DNA of 64,000 nt from assembly GCF_025244725.1 (NCBI RefSeq), contig NZ_CP104203.1:682001-746000 (forward strand), in the 5' to 3' direction. This document shows positions 1-9,000 of the stretch, one piece after another. A model generated the notes under the pieces. That model saw nothing but the letters and a program-made list of their open reading frames with translations. It was not told the origin of the DNA and did not search any database. A program made the translations under genes and the position numbers. The first letter of the stretch is position 1. Every line of letters begins with the position of its first letter. The DNA is from Chryseobacterium oranimense (GTDB taxonomy: Bacteria; Bacteroidota; Bacteroidia; Flavobacteriales; Weeksellaceae).

Positions 1-2067
1 TTTATAGAATGTAGATAATGCCAATATAGTGTAAGCAACATCAATAGGCTGTTCACCACCAATTGATTCAGAACTTTTAACCGTTTCTTTCTGTAGCCAT
101 CCTTTGTTGGATATTACTTTGATGCCTCCCTTAATAAATATTTTAGAAAGCAAAAACTTAAATGATTCATTGGCAACCTGTTTATACATTTCGTCTTTGG
201 TTGTGATCCACGCACACAATAAAGCTTCAGGGAGTACACTGTTTCCATAGGTCAGGTAGCTTTCAAACCAATGCCAGTCTTTATGTTTCTCATGCTGATA
301 CATTTTTACCAGGCGATTGGCCAGTTTTTTCAATAATGGAATATTATTTTCAGAGTTCTGGTAATGCAATCCCTTGATAATAAAAGCCATTGCACGTGTA
401 GAATGGATGTTCTCAATAGATGAAAGACTTTTTTCAATCAGTGATTCTGCTTCATCCGAAAACTGTTGCGGTAAGATTGTTTTTATTGAAAGAAGATACC
501 CCAGTGCCCAAATTGCCCTGCCATTGGAATCTTCAAGATTGGTTTCGTAGTTCTGTTGTGCAAATTCCTTGTATTGATTTATATAATTGAGAAAACTACC
601 ATCTGTTTGTTGACAAAACCTGATGACGTTCAGGAAAGTTGAGATTAAATCAAGATCTGATTTGTCTCTGCTTAGTTCATAATGTCTGCAGGCTACAATC
701 AATGCACGGGCATTATCGTCCAAGGTATACCCGGAATTGATATCAGGTTTGTTGATTTTAGAAAACTGGATCATCCCAAAATCTGTTGTCATATTTTTGA
801 TATGGCTTAGATTGATGATGGGGAAGGCATAATGTAATGTCATTTTGTCTTTGCTGTATTGTTGAAATAATAGGGCGTGTGAAATAGAAGAATTCTCCCA
901 GGCTGTGGGAGCCATTTTTTCCAGACTATTTGATCGTAATTTTTCCTGTGCAGTTTCATTTTTCAGTAATGTATTCACGGCAGCAGCAAGCTGTTTCGGG
1001 GCTTCAAAATCAATAATAATTCCCAGGTCTTCATTTAATATTTCCAGAGCATGGGGAATAGGGGTGGAAACAATGGGACATCCACAACTGATGGCATACG
1101 AAAAAGTACCGCTTACTGCCTGATTTCTGTCTTTTGAAGTGAAAAGATAGATATTGGTAAGCTGCAGATAATCTAACAACTCATCCAAAGGCAGGTATTG
1201 GTTGATAAAGCAGGTATGTTTTTCCAAATGGAGCCTCTTAACGGTATCCCTCAAAAAATCACGATACTTTTCGCCTTCATGCTTAATGATGCCAGGATGT
1301 GTTTTTCCAATAATCAGAAACATTACATCAGGGTTTTGAGCGATGATTTCAGGGAGTGCTTCTAAAGTGGTTTCAATATTTTTCCCCGAACCCAGTAAAC
1401 CAAATGTTGAAAGAACTTTTTTATCATTAAATCCATATTTCGCTTTCAGTGAAGTTTTATCGATAAATGGCAGTAAATGAGTGCCGTGGGGTATCACTTT
1501 AATTTTATGAGATGGAATATCATAATCATTAGCCAGGATATCTGCAGAAATACCGGTCATCACAATAATAGATTTTACAAAACCGCTGATTTCTATAACC
1601 TTTTCTTTTAATTCGTGATTCGGTTTCGGCAGAACGGTGTGAAAAGTAATAATGATATCTTTCTCTAGATTTTGAAGAAAAAGCATCAATCCGTTTTTAG
1701 CTTCAGTGAAAAATCCAAACTCATGCTGAAGCATAACAAGTTGAATTTTGTCATTTTTGTTGATTTTATCAGCCAGTTCCAAATAAGAAATAGCATCGGA
1801 TGTATTGAGTCGATATTGAGGATTTTCTTCGTATCGATAGCTCTCATCTTCAGTTTCCATTGGGCAGATGATGATGGTAAAGGATTCTTTGAACTTTAGC
1901 TGAAGAGATTTTATCAAATCCTGACAATATGTTGCAATACCGCACACTTTAGGAGGAAAAGTACTTATAAAGATAATTTCAGGTGTATAATTAATTGTGT
2001 TTTTTTTATGTTGGACAGATTGTCTTTTTGCCTTTTCCTCCACGTCTGAGTTTATATTTTTATTCAT
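1..2067 (-). CDS. GT4-type glycosyltransferase with C-terminal helical domain (partial, C-terminus outside window)
   Basis: An open frame of 689 codons runs from an ATG at 2067 to the left edge without a stop, so the C-terminus is missing. Residues about 25-400 carry GT4 (GT-B fold) landmarks: a N-terminal STFPPKVCGIATY loop, a KVIPHGTHLLPF segment and a late CGCPIVSTPIPHALEIL segment that corresponds to the nucleotide-sugar site. After about residue 420 the sequence changes to an alpha-helical domain with SGYTLDDNARALI, which recalls alpha/alpha-barrel proteins. It would transfer a sugar from an activated donor in the cytoplasm. It lies 45 bp after the GH130-type gene and probably shares its operon, which suggests synthesis and turnover of one glycan, perhaps mannose-based (inference). 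The acceptor is unknown. Confidence 0.8.
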   Translation of the reverse strand, partial: MNKNINSDVEEKAKRQSVQHKKNTINYTPEIIFISTFPPKVCGIATYCQDLIKSLQLKFKESFTIIICPMETEDESYRYEENPQYRLNTSDAISYLELADKINKNDKIQLVMLQHEFGFFTEAKNGLMLFLQNLEKDIIITFHTVLPKPNHELKEKVIEISGFVKSIIVMTGISADILANDYDIPSHKIKVIPHGTHLLPFIDKTSLKAKYGFNDKKVLSTFGLLGSGKNIETTLEALPEIIAQNPDVMFLIIGKTHPGIIKHEGEKYRDFLRDTVKRLHLEKHTCFINQYLPLDELLDYLQLTNIYLFTSKDRNQAVSGTFSYAISCGCPIVSTPIPHALEILNEDLGIIIDFEAPKQLAAAVNTLLKNETAQEKLRSNSLEKMAPTAWENSSISHALLFQQYSKDKMTLHYAFPIINLSHIKNMTTDFGMIQFSKINKPDINSGYTLDDNARALIVACRHYELSRDKSDLDLISTFLNVIRFCQQTDGSFLNYINQYKEFAQQNYETNLEDSNGRAIWALGYLLSIKTILPQQFSDEAESLIEKSLSSIENIHSTRAMAFIIKGLHYQNSENNIPLLKKLANRLVKMYQHEKHKDWHWFESYLTYGNSVLPEALLCAWITTKDEMYKQVANESFKFLLSKIFIKGGIKVISNKGWLQKETVKSSESIGGEQPIDVAYTILALSTFYK

Positions 2068-2112
2068 GTTGATATCTGTTTTAAGGTCTGATATTCTTTA
2101 TAGAATAGTCAA

Positions 2113-3141
2113 TTATGAGGTGTACTGCAGTAATTCCTTCAATAATTCCGGGATGCTTAAAGAAGCAACAGCTATTCTTTTATCTGCAGCTCCGTAATAA
2201 ATATGGAGTGTGTCTTCTTCTACGATGGCTCCTGTAGGGAAGCAGACATTGTTCACTTCTCCCTTCTGTTCCCATTCTTCTTCGGGTTTGAAGAGAGGAT
2301 AAGGAAGTCTTGAAATTTCTTTTTCAGGATTATCAAGATCCAGTAAAGCAGCACATGCGCTGTAAACATACCCTTCAATGGTATCATGGACGCCATGGTA
2401 TATCAAAAGCCATCCATGTTTGGTTTCTATAGGGGGACATCCTCCGCCAATATAGCTTACTTCATGCTTATATTGGGGAGATAATACAATATGCTCTTTA
2501 AAGTGAAGGAAATAATCTTTCCAGAAATCAGGATTCAGATCTTCAATGTTTTCTATACTTGCAATTTGGATATCGGGTCTTATGCGATGAAGAAAATAAA
2601 GCTTACCATTAATTCTTCTTGGGAAAAATATTACATTTTTATCCCAAAGAAAAATATCTTTATCCTTTGTATGGGTAGGAGAGAGTTGGTTGAAACGTCT
2701 GTACTTTTCTCCTATTTCACCTTGGGATTCTGATAAAAGTCTAAATTTTTTATATGGAATTTTGGGAACAATAATGCCTTGTTTTTGCCATGATGTAAGG
2801 TCCTTAGATACTGCAAGGGTTCCCAGTGCATTGATCCCGTCATAACTCGTATAGGTAAGGTAAAATAAATGATCGATTTTTACGATTCTTGGATCTTCAA
2901 CGCCATGTTTTTCGTATTCAAACTCGGGGATGATAACCGGATTGTTCAACCGGGTTTCTATAGTCTTATAATCTGATAGTATACAGTATCCGATACTGGA
3001 GAAATTATTCTTGGCAAGAGCTCTGTAAAATAAATGTATTTTTCCGTTATCCTGAATGACTGCGGGGTTTAAAACACCTTCACTCTCAAAGTCTAATGTC
3101 GTTTTTCTGAGTATAATTCCGTCTTTTTTCAAGGATACCAT
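2113..3141 (-). CDS. GH130-family glycosidase/phosphorylase (beta-mannoside type)
   Basis: 342 residues with no signal peptide, the usual length for GH130. The five-bladed propeller family is indicated by EDPR at residues 82-85 following an N-terminal VLNPAVI motif, a FFPRRINGKLYFLHR segment in the middle and GGGCPPIETKHGWLLIYHGV in the second half. GH130 enzymes mostly phosphorolyse beta-mannosides (beta-1,4 or beta-1,2), releasing mannose-1-phosphate in the cytoplasm; some members are hydrolases. Its ATG directly follows the TAA of the 43-residue gene upstream, and the glycosyltransferase follows 45 bp later, so the three form a tight operon. The linkage specificity cannot be read from the sequence. 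Confidence 0.85.
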   Translation of the reverse strand: MVSLKKDGIILRKTTLDFESEGVLNPAVIQDNGKIHLFYRALAKNNFSSIGYCILSDYKTIETRLNNPVIIPEFEYEKHGVEDPRIVKIDHLFYLTYTSYDGINALGTLAVSKDLTSWQKQGIIVPKIPYKKFRLLSESQGEIGEKYRRFNQLSPTHTKDKDIFLWDKNVIFFPRRINGKLYFLHRIRPDIQIASIENIEDLNPDFWKDYFLHFKEHIVLSPQYKHEVSYIGGGCPPIETKHGWLLIYHGVHDTIEGYVYSACAALLDLDNPEKEISRLPYPLFKPEEEWEQKGEVNNVCFPTGAIVEEDTLHIYYGAADKRIAVASLSIPELLKELLQYTS

Positions 3142-3273
3142 TTAGTTACTGGTATTTTGGGCTTCGTTTTCCCTGTCTCTTCGTTTATTCATTTTATCTT
3201 CCCGTTTCTCTTTTGCGGATTTAGCGGGTGGGGTTTTATCTGATTTCTTTTTTCCGTCTTTTTCTTTTGACAT
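3142..3273 (-). CDS. 43-residue lysine-rich hypothetical protein
   Basis: A short frame starting MSKEKDGKKKSDKTPPAK and ending NEAQNTSN. It is almost entirely Lys, Glu, Asp and Arg, with no hydrophobic core, so it is probably disordered. Its TAA abuts the ATG of the GH130-type gene (TAAATG), a spacing typical of coupled genes. This supports it as the real first gene of the operon. No function is recognised. It could bind nucleic acid or merely be a leader for the operon. Confidence 0.6.
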   Translation of the reverse strand: MSKEKDGKKKSDKTPPAKSAKEKREDKMNKRRDRENEAQNTSN

Positions 3274-3381
3274 TATGAAATATTTTTTGTTAACTGTAAA
3301 TTTCAATCATTAAAAAAGGAAAGCTTTACAATTGTCTTTCAATTTGTTGTATAAATCATAGATATTTCCGATTTAATAGAT

Positions 3382-3389
3382 TAACTTTG
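3382..3389 (+). promoter_or_regulatory. -7 box of the small AraC gene
   Basis: TAACTTTG matches the Bacteroidota -7 consensus TAnnTTTG and lies 49 bp before the AraC-type gene. A clear -33 element is not visible. The box falls in the 165-bp divergent gap with the leftward glycan operon. Confidence 0.45.
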
Positions 3390-3438
3390 GGTAAATAACT
3401 GTTAATGAAATAATTGGCAGATATAAACAGTAAGGGAG

Positions 3439-3999
3439 ATGAAGTTGTATATAAAATACATGGTAAGTTTGCGCTGCAAAATGGTTGTTCATCAGGAACT
3501 TGAAAGATTGGGCATTAAAAATGCTGTTATAGATTTAGGAACTGTAGAATTATTGGATGATATCAGTGCTGAACAAAGACAAACTCTAAAAGAAAATTTA
3601 CTTAAAACAGGACTTGAAGTATTAGATGATAAAAAAAGTATCCTGATAGAAAAAATAAAAAATGTAGTCATAGAAATGATTCATTATTCAGATGAGCTTC
3701 CAAATGAAAATTTTTCAGATTATATAAGCGAAAAATTAGGATATGATTATACCTATCTGGCAAATACCTTTTCAGAGGTGAAAGGAATGACGCTCCAGCA
3801 TTTTATCATTGTTAATAAAGTAGAAAAAGTAAAAGAATTATTGTTGTATGATGAACTCAATCTTACAGAAATATCTTATAAACTCAATTACAGCAGTGTG
3901 GCCCATCTCTCTAACCAGTTTAAAAAAATCACAGGGCTTTCTCCATCATTTTATAAACAGTTGAAACAAAGACGTCTTGGAAATCTGGAAGATTTATAA
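3439..3999 (+). CDS. Small AraC-family transcriptional regulator
   Basis: 186 residues. The C-terminal half is a two-helix-turn-helix AraC DNA-binding domain: FSDYISEKLGYDYTYLANTFSE is the first HTH region and LTEISYKLNYSSVAHLSNQFKK followed by TGLSPSFYK the second. The N-terminal 70 residues (MKLYIKYMVSLRCKMVV) do not resemble a cupin sensor. They look like the small ferredoxin-like/HMA-like domain seen ahead of AraC domains in many Bacteroidota, here without a CxxC metal motif. The start is preceded by a purine-rich AAGGGAG. It is transcribed divergently from the glycan operon and stands alone; its targets are unknown. Confidence 0.8.
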   Translation: MKLYIKYMVSLRCKMVVHQELERLGIKNAVIDLGTVELLDDISAEQRQTLKENLLKTGLEVLDDKKSILIEKIKNVVIEMIHYSDELPNENFSDYISEKLGYDYTYLANTFSEVKGMTLQHFIIVNKVEKVKELLLYDELNLTEISYKLNYSSVAHLSNQFKKITGLSPSFYKQLKQRRLGNLEDL

Positions 4000-4507
4000 A
4001 TGTGTGATATATGTAAGATTATTCCGGATATATATAGTTTAGTATATATTGAAACAGCCATCTTTGTAGTATAATAATCAGGAATTTTTCAAATCTATTA
4101 AAGCTTGTCACCATAAAATAGTGTAATTTTTAGATTGAAAAATATAGCGGGCAGTTGAGTGTATTCATTATACAAAATGCTGTTCTCCGCTATCTGAAAA
4201 CATAGTAGTAGTAAATTAAGACTGGAAAAGCCAATATAAACCATGATAAATTAATAAACTTAAGGATTCTCAAATTTGATAATGAGTATATTAATATCCC
4301 GATAAAATAGTAGATCTGTTTTCAGAAGGTTTTAATTAATTAAGGATAGGAATCTATGGTTTCTGTCCTTTTTATCCATGTTGATGTGGTGTAATAGGAT
4401 GATGTAGGATAAATTCCATCACCTGAACCCACAAAAAGGAGTATGTTTAAACATCATTTTTTACTTACAGACAAGCTGTTATTACAATTAACCCAATATC
4501 GGAAATC
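4000..4507. other. 508-bp intergenic stretch
   Basis: AT-rich DNA between the small AraC gene and the 89-residue orphan. The only structure I can support is the 22-codon frame at its right end, reported separately. A 24-codon frame beginning directly after the AraC stop lacks any supporting signal. No RNA gene or strong hairpin was seen. Confidence 0.5.
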
Positions 4508-4511
4508 ATGA
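4443..4511 (+). CDS. Possible 22-residue leader peptide
   Basis: A frame reading MFKHHFLLTDKLLLQLTQYRKS. It has an AAGGAG-like ribosome site a few bases before its ATG, unusual in this AT-rich phylum. Its TGA overlaps the ATG of the next gene in an ATGA arrangement, which favours translational coupling. The evidence is positional only; it may be chance. Confidence 0.3.
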   Translation: MFKHHFLLTDKLLLQLTQYRKS

Positions 4512-4777
4512 AAACAATACATCTTTTTCAGTTTAAGAATTCTATTTCCAGGAAGCCTTCTTTTTTTAAGGAAGAATGTGGATTAGATAATTTAAATGAT
4601 TTAATGGCCTATGATCTGATGAACACTGAAAAAGTAACCGAGTTCATTGTTGAGGTTCATGATGATTTTATTTTTGAAGACACAACCGAAGAAGATCTTT
4701 TATCAATGTGCAGAAATGCCAAGGAAATGATTGAGCATTATTTTGTAACAACAATGAATAATTATGACGTTATCTGA
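4508..4777 (+). CDS. Hypothetical acidic protein (89 aa)
   Basis: 89 residues, cytoplasmic, with no signal peptide or membrane segment. It is acidic in the second half (VHDDFIFEDTTEEDLLSMC) and predicted to be mostly helical. The motif pattern matches no family I know. It overlaps a possible 22-codon leader by ATGA and lies 55 bp before the CinA-like gene, so the two could be cotranscribed. It is likely an orphan of restricted distribution. Confidence 0.55.
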   Translation: MKTIHLFQFKNSISRKPSFFKEECGLDNLNDLMAYDLMNTEKVTEFIVEVHDDFIFEDTTEEDLLSMCRNAKEMIEHYFVTTMNNYDVI

Positions 4778-4832
4778 ACATTGATTTCAGCAGCGTAAAA
4801 AGTTTTTAGATCAACATTAAATACTTGATGCC

Positions 4833-5327
4833 ATGAAATTTCAGCAAAGTTTACTTGATTATATCAGTACTTCACTCATTACAATGAATGAAACGGTTTC
4901 TGTAGCAGAAAGTGTAACTTCGGGATTAATACAGCTGGCTTTTTCCCAGATGCCTAATGCAAAGCTGTTTTACAAAGGAGGAATAACAACTTTTACATTG
5001 CCTGAAAAAGTTAAATTTTTAGATATCAATCGAATTGAAGCTCAGGAAAATGGTTTTGAGACTCAAAAAATGGCAGATATAATGGCTGTAAAGGTCGCTG
5101 AATCATTTGGAACAGATTGGGGAATTGCTTCTACGGGATATGCTGCATCTGTAAGAAATTCGGGCTTTAAAGTATATTCATTCTGCTCATTCAGTTACAA
5201 AGGAGAGACCGTACTTTCCAAACGGATAGAACTCAATGAAAAGACCCTGGCTTTAGATGCACAATTATATTATACCGAATTTATTTTAGGATGTTTTAAA
5301 GGTGCATTGAATCAAATATTAATTTAA
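4833..5327 (+). CDS. CinA C-terminal-domain protein (divergent PncC-like)
   Basis: 164 residues, the size of a stand-alone CinA C-terminal domain, which in PncC deamidates nicotinamide mononucleotide. The fold is recognised from VAESVTSGLIQ near the N-terminus, FYKGGITTFTLPEKVKFLDI and the later WGIASTGYAASV. The family signature AESCTGG is changed to AESVTSG, and the usual Gly/Pro-rich loop (GIAGPGG type) is changed to STGYAAS. The serine is retained but the surrounding site is degenerate, so amidohydrolase activity is doubtful. Similar divergent paralogues may have a regulatory or stress role; that is inference. Confidence 0.75.
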   Translation: MKFQQSLLDYISTSLITMNETVSVAESVTSGLIQLAFSQMPNAKLFYKGGITTFTLPEKVKFLDINRIEAQENGFETQKMADIMAVKVAESFGTDWGIASTGYAASVRNSGFKVYSFCSFSYKGETVLSKRIELNEKTLALDAQLYYTEFILGCFKGALNQILI

Positions 5328-5385
5328 ATTTACCATTCATTCTCAGTTTAAAAGTATAGCTTTTTAAGCTTTCACTTTCATTGAT

Positions 5386-5601
5386 TTAGATCGTAAAAAA
5401 CATAGCAATTGATGCTGCAGCCATGAAGAAAAAAGTTGCCCATAATAAACTTTTTGACAGCCACCTGCTTTTGAATTCTCCCATAATGTGTTCACTTGCA
5501 GATATCCGGATAATCAGAAACAAGAGAGGTACGGCAGCTACACCATTGAGAACTGCTGTGTAAACAAGGGCTTTCACGGGATTAATCCCAATAAAATTCA
5601 T
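5386..5601 (-). pseudogene. C-terminal remnant of an NRAMP divalent-metal transporter
   Basis: The 71-residue frame begins NFIGINPVKALVYTAVLNG and continues IMGEFKSRWLSKSLLW, which corresponds to the last two or three membrane helices of NRAMP (MntH-type) proteins of roughly 400 or more residues. The in-frame codon four positions before its ATG is a stop, and no further NRAMP sequence is seen upstream. About five sixths of the gene is therefore gone. The break lies just left of the inserted module, so the deletion may have accompanied the rearrangements at 5.6-5.9 kb. Confidence 0.75.
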
Positions 5602-5805
5602 ACACAGACTAATCTAAGTAAATTATTACCAAAATTAGTTATAAGGTAATTTATTGTACAATTTGCTTAGCTTCGTAAAAACGATGATAATTAGTTGAAG
5701 TATTTGCTCTGCCAATCTTAAAATTAAGATTTATATTGATACTAAGTTTTCTGTTTAAATGGCGAAGTATTTGTATAATAATACTTTGATAATAAGAAAT
5801 AAATA

Positions 5806-5839
5806 AAATGGCGCCAACTGTCTTTAGTTGGCGCCATTT
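5806..5839. terminator. Strong 14-bp hairpin
   Basis: AAATGGCGCCAACT (5806-5819) and AGTTGGCGCCATTT (5826-5839) are perfect inverted repeats around a 6-nt loop. There is no gene just upstream on the plus strand, so this is either a terminator left from lost genes or an element-end structure. The short flanking T/A runs would allow termination in either direction. Confidence 0.6.
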
Positions 5840-5845
5840 GGTTGT

Positions 5846-5870
5846 GTGAACTTGACAGGACGCTATTCAA
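5846..5870 (-). pseudogene. Collapsed tRNA-Arg relic (candidate old attachment site)
   Basis: Read on the plus strand, GTGAACTTGACAGGA resembles GTGACCTCGACAGGA, the acceptor/T-arm end of the tRNA-Arg at 23705-23778. It is followed at once by CGCTATTCA, identical to nine bases of that tRNA's D-arm. The orientation is the same as the intact tRNA, as expected for the distal attachment copy of an element integrated at a tRNA 3' end, with the middle deleted. Confidence 0.4.
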
Positions 5871-5946
5871 ACTCTTTTTTTACGGATATAGAAACTATTT
5901 TAGGTGTAGTTGGTTGATAATTAACATTCTATGGTGATTTTGATTT

Positions 5947-5964
5947 GGTTTGAATCCTGTTGAG
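5947..5964. repeat. Left copy of island boundary repeat
   Basis: GGTTTGAATCCTGTTGAG differs at one position from the 3' T-arm/acceptor region of the tRNA-Arg (read on that tRNA's own strand). Its core TTTGAATCCTGTTGA (5949-5963) recurs exactly at 12903-12917 in the same orientation. It is inverted relative to the intact tRNA-Arg gene. Confidence 0.6.
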
Positions 5965-6062
5965 TTTTATATTAATGACAACCTGCAATATAGGTCCTCA
6001 TTTCATTATAATTTTTCTAAATCTTGTTTTTAATATATTTGCTAGTATAGACTTATTAGCTC

Positions 6063-9000
6063 ATGAATACTATAACTCAAATAGAGAATGCATTAAAGGC
6101 AATCAACCAAGCAAGTTTTCAAACCTTAGTAAATCATTTATTATACTTACAAGGGAATAAATTTATTGGTGCTCCTGGTGCTGTTGTTGGAAAAGAGAAA
6201 ACAAGTAAAGGGACACCTGATTCCTTTTTTGTAAATGAAGATAAATATATTTTTGTTGAATGCACTACTAAGGAAAGATTAGGAGAATCAAAATCCTTTT
6301 TTGATAAACTTTCAAAAGATGTGGATCATTGTTTTAAGGAAGATATAACGACAATAGAAAAAGAGAAAATAGAAAAAGTCATATTAGCTTGTAATGAAAA
6401 AATAAGTGCAGAAGAACATAACCTATTAAATACTAAAGTAAAATCATATAATCCAAGCACAAAGTTCGAGGTTTTAAATATTCAGAATCTGCCATTCCTC
6501 ATATTTGATATTCCTAAATTAGCTGACGAGTATCTCAACATTCAAGTTGTAAAAGGGGACATCTATACACTTGAACAATTCCTTTTGAAAACAGGAAAAG
6601 GCATACAGCCATCACTTACCAATAAATTTATTGGTAGAGAAGAGGAACTTAAAAATAGTATTGAGGCTTTAAAGAAATACGATATTTTATTATTGTCAGG
6701 TGGAGCAGGTGTCGGCAAATCTAAATTGGCAGTCAAAATCTTAGAGGAACTTTCAAGGGATAATTATGTTCCAATCGTTATCCAAAGTTCAGGAGTGTCA
6801 TTATTGGATGATTATCAACATCTTTTTTTACCTGGAAAACAACACATAATATTGTTTGACGATGCCAATAAATCAATCAATAATCTAAATTATTTGCTTA
6901 ATAAAATAGAAGCTTCACAATCTTATTCAGCAAAAGTTATAATTACAACCAGAGATTATGTAAAAAAACAAGTTTCGGTTACGCTTGATAGTTATTTGTA
7001 TAAAGAATTTAATATACCTGAATTTAAGGATGAAGAAATAAGGGAAATAATTCTAGCAGCTCTACCCAATCTGAAGTATCATAGTGATATCAAAAGAAAA
7101 ATAGTGGATTTAGCCAAAGGTAATGCAAGAGTTGCACTAATGGCTACTTCTTCCGTTACCCCTGATTCTGAAACTAATTATTTAAATAGCCCTGTATTAC
7201 TGTATGAAAAATACTTTAAAAAAATCTCCGAAGAGATAGGCATTTTCAATAATCCAATCATTCTTAAATCTCTTGCTATTGTTTCATTTTTTGGTGTTCT
7301 AGACAGAAACAATGAAGAATTGAAAATAATTCTATCAAACAAGTTTAATATTGACTGGAATGAACTATGGACTGCTATAATGGAACTTCATAACAATGAA
7401 ATATTAGATGTTTATTCCAACGAGATAGTTAAAGTATCAGACCAGGTGCTAGCAACCTATACATTCTATAAATGTTTTATTGATAATAAATCTTCCGTTA
7501 TCAATTATGCAGAATGGATTGCTACTTTTATAGAGAAACTTTCAAATAGAATCCGTGCTACGCTTATAGATGTGAATAACACATTTGTTTACTATCATGT
7601 AAGAGACTTAGTATTACCGCATTTGAATGAAGTAATAAAGCAAATAAAAACCGATGAAGAATTGTATGCTTTTTACAATCTATTTTGGTTTTATAAAGGT
7701 CGGGATTGCCTATTGTATTTGAAAAAATGGATAGAAAACCTTCCACAGGAAGAATATATTGAAACACTTAAATTTAGTTATGTCCATAATGACCATACCA
7801 GAGCTACGAAACATTTTGAACTGTTAAAAGGTTTTTGGAACCATCCTAATGAATTATTCAAACCTTCGCTTGAGCTGACTTTAGCATTATTAAATAAACA
7901 ACCAAGCCGATTATCCGAAATTTTAAAATTCATTCACGATGACTTTAAATATACATTAGAGGACCGAGAACAAGGATACTTACGGCAAAATATGTTGCTG
8001 GATATATTGTTAGATGATAATTTAATTAATGCTCAAAAAACATTTGCAAATGGTATTTTTCTAAACTTATCAGAGGCACTCTTAGGTTGGCATTATGATG
8101 AATTTCGTTCAGCAAAAGGACACGCATTTACAATTTATAATTTTGATTTATATAAATCAGATGAATTAATGAAATTAAGGGATCGCATTCTTAATCAATT
8201 TTATCATTTATTTGAAATCGAAAATGAACAGGTGCAAAAAGCACTACATCAAATCATTTATCCGGGTGGAGACATTGACAAAAGTATTTATGTAGATGAA
8301 TTACCAATTTATCAAAAGCTCATTTCTGAAAAATTGGATAATAAACAATATGCACATTGTAAGTTTGTAAGTGTTCTTGCCAAACATTTAACAGAAGCGG
8401 GAGCTGTATACCCTGAAAGCTGGAATGAGTTTATTGAATCTGATATAAGAAAACTTTCCAAGTTTTTAAAACCGGATTGGGAATATAGAGAGGGAAAATC
8501 TATCCAGGAATCTGAAAAAGAAAAAAGGCAAGAGTTTGATGTTTTTGTAAAAGCAACAGATTGGCAAAGTCTAGAGAAATTTCTATTAAATATTAATGCT
8601 TTGTATAAGCAGCAGAAAGATAATAACGGATGGTATATAGAATCAGCAGTTACTGATATTTATATTTCCATAGCAAGAAAGAGTAAATCTGAATTTGAAA
8701 ATGCTCTAAAGTTGTTTTTTAGTGGCAGAGTACTTTTTCCATTGCGAACCACCATAATAAATATTGCTTTGGTCGAACTTATTATGACTGGAAAAGAACT
8801 CTTGGACATAATGAATGATTATGAATTTCAAGGAAAACCTTATTGGGAATCTGTATTAATAGTAATGTTACCCGAAGAACAGGTCAATGAAGTTTTTTTT
8901 AAGCTTTTCATAAATACTTTTTTAAAGCCTGACGAATATATTTATATCCATCGAATGCTTGATTACCTAAAATATGGACCTTTATTTGAAGAATATAAAA

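Larger units (their letters stand above)
5602..6062. other. Left junction region of the island
   Basis: A 461-bp non-coding stretch between the NRAMP stump and the STAND gene. It holds a 14-bp perfect hairpin (5806-5839), a collapsed tRNA-Arg-like sequence (5846-5870) and the left copy of the 15-bp direct repeat (5949-5963). The rest is AT-rich without recognisable genes. Confidence 0.6.

Noticed and set aside
4000..4074. 24-codon frame starting right after the small AraC gene, reading MCDICKIIPDIYSLV
   Set aside because: No ribosome site and not translationally favoured beyond adjacency. Short AT-rich frames like this are expected by chance.
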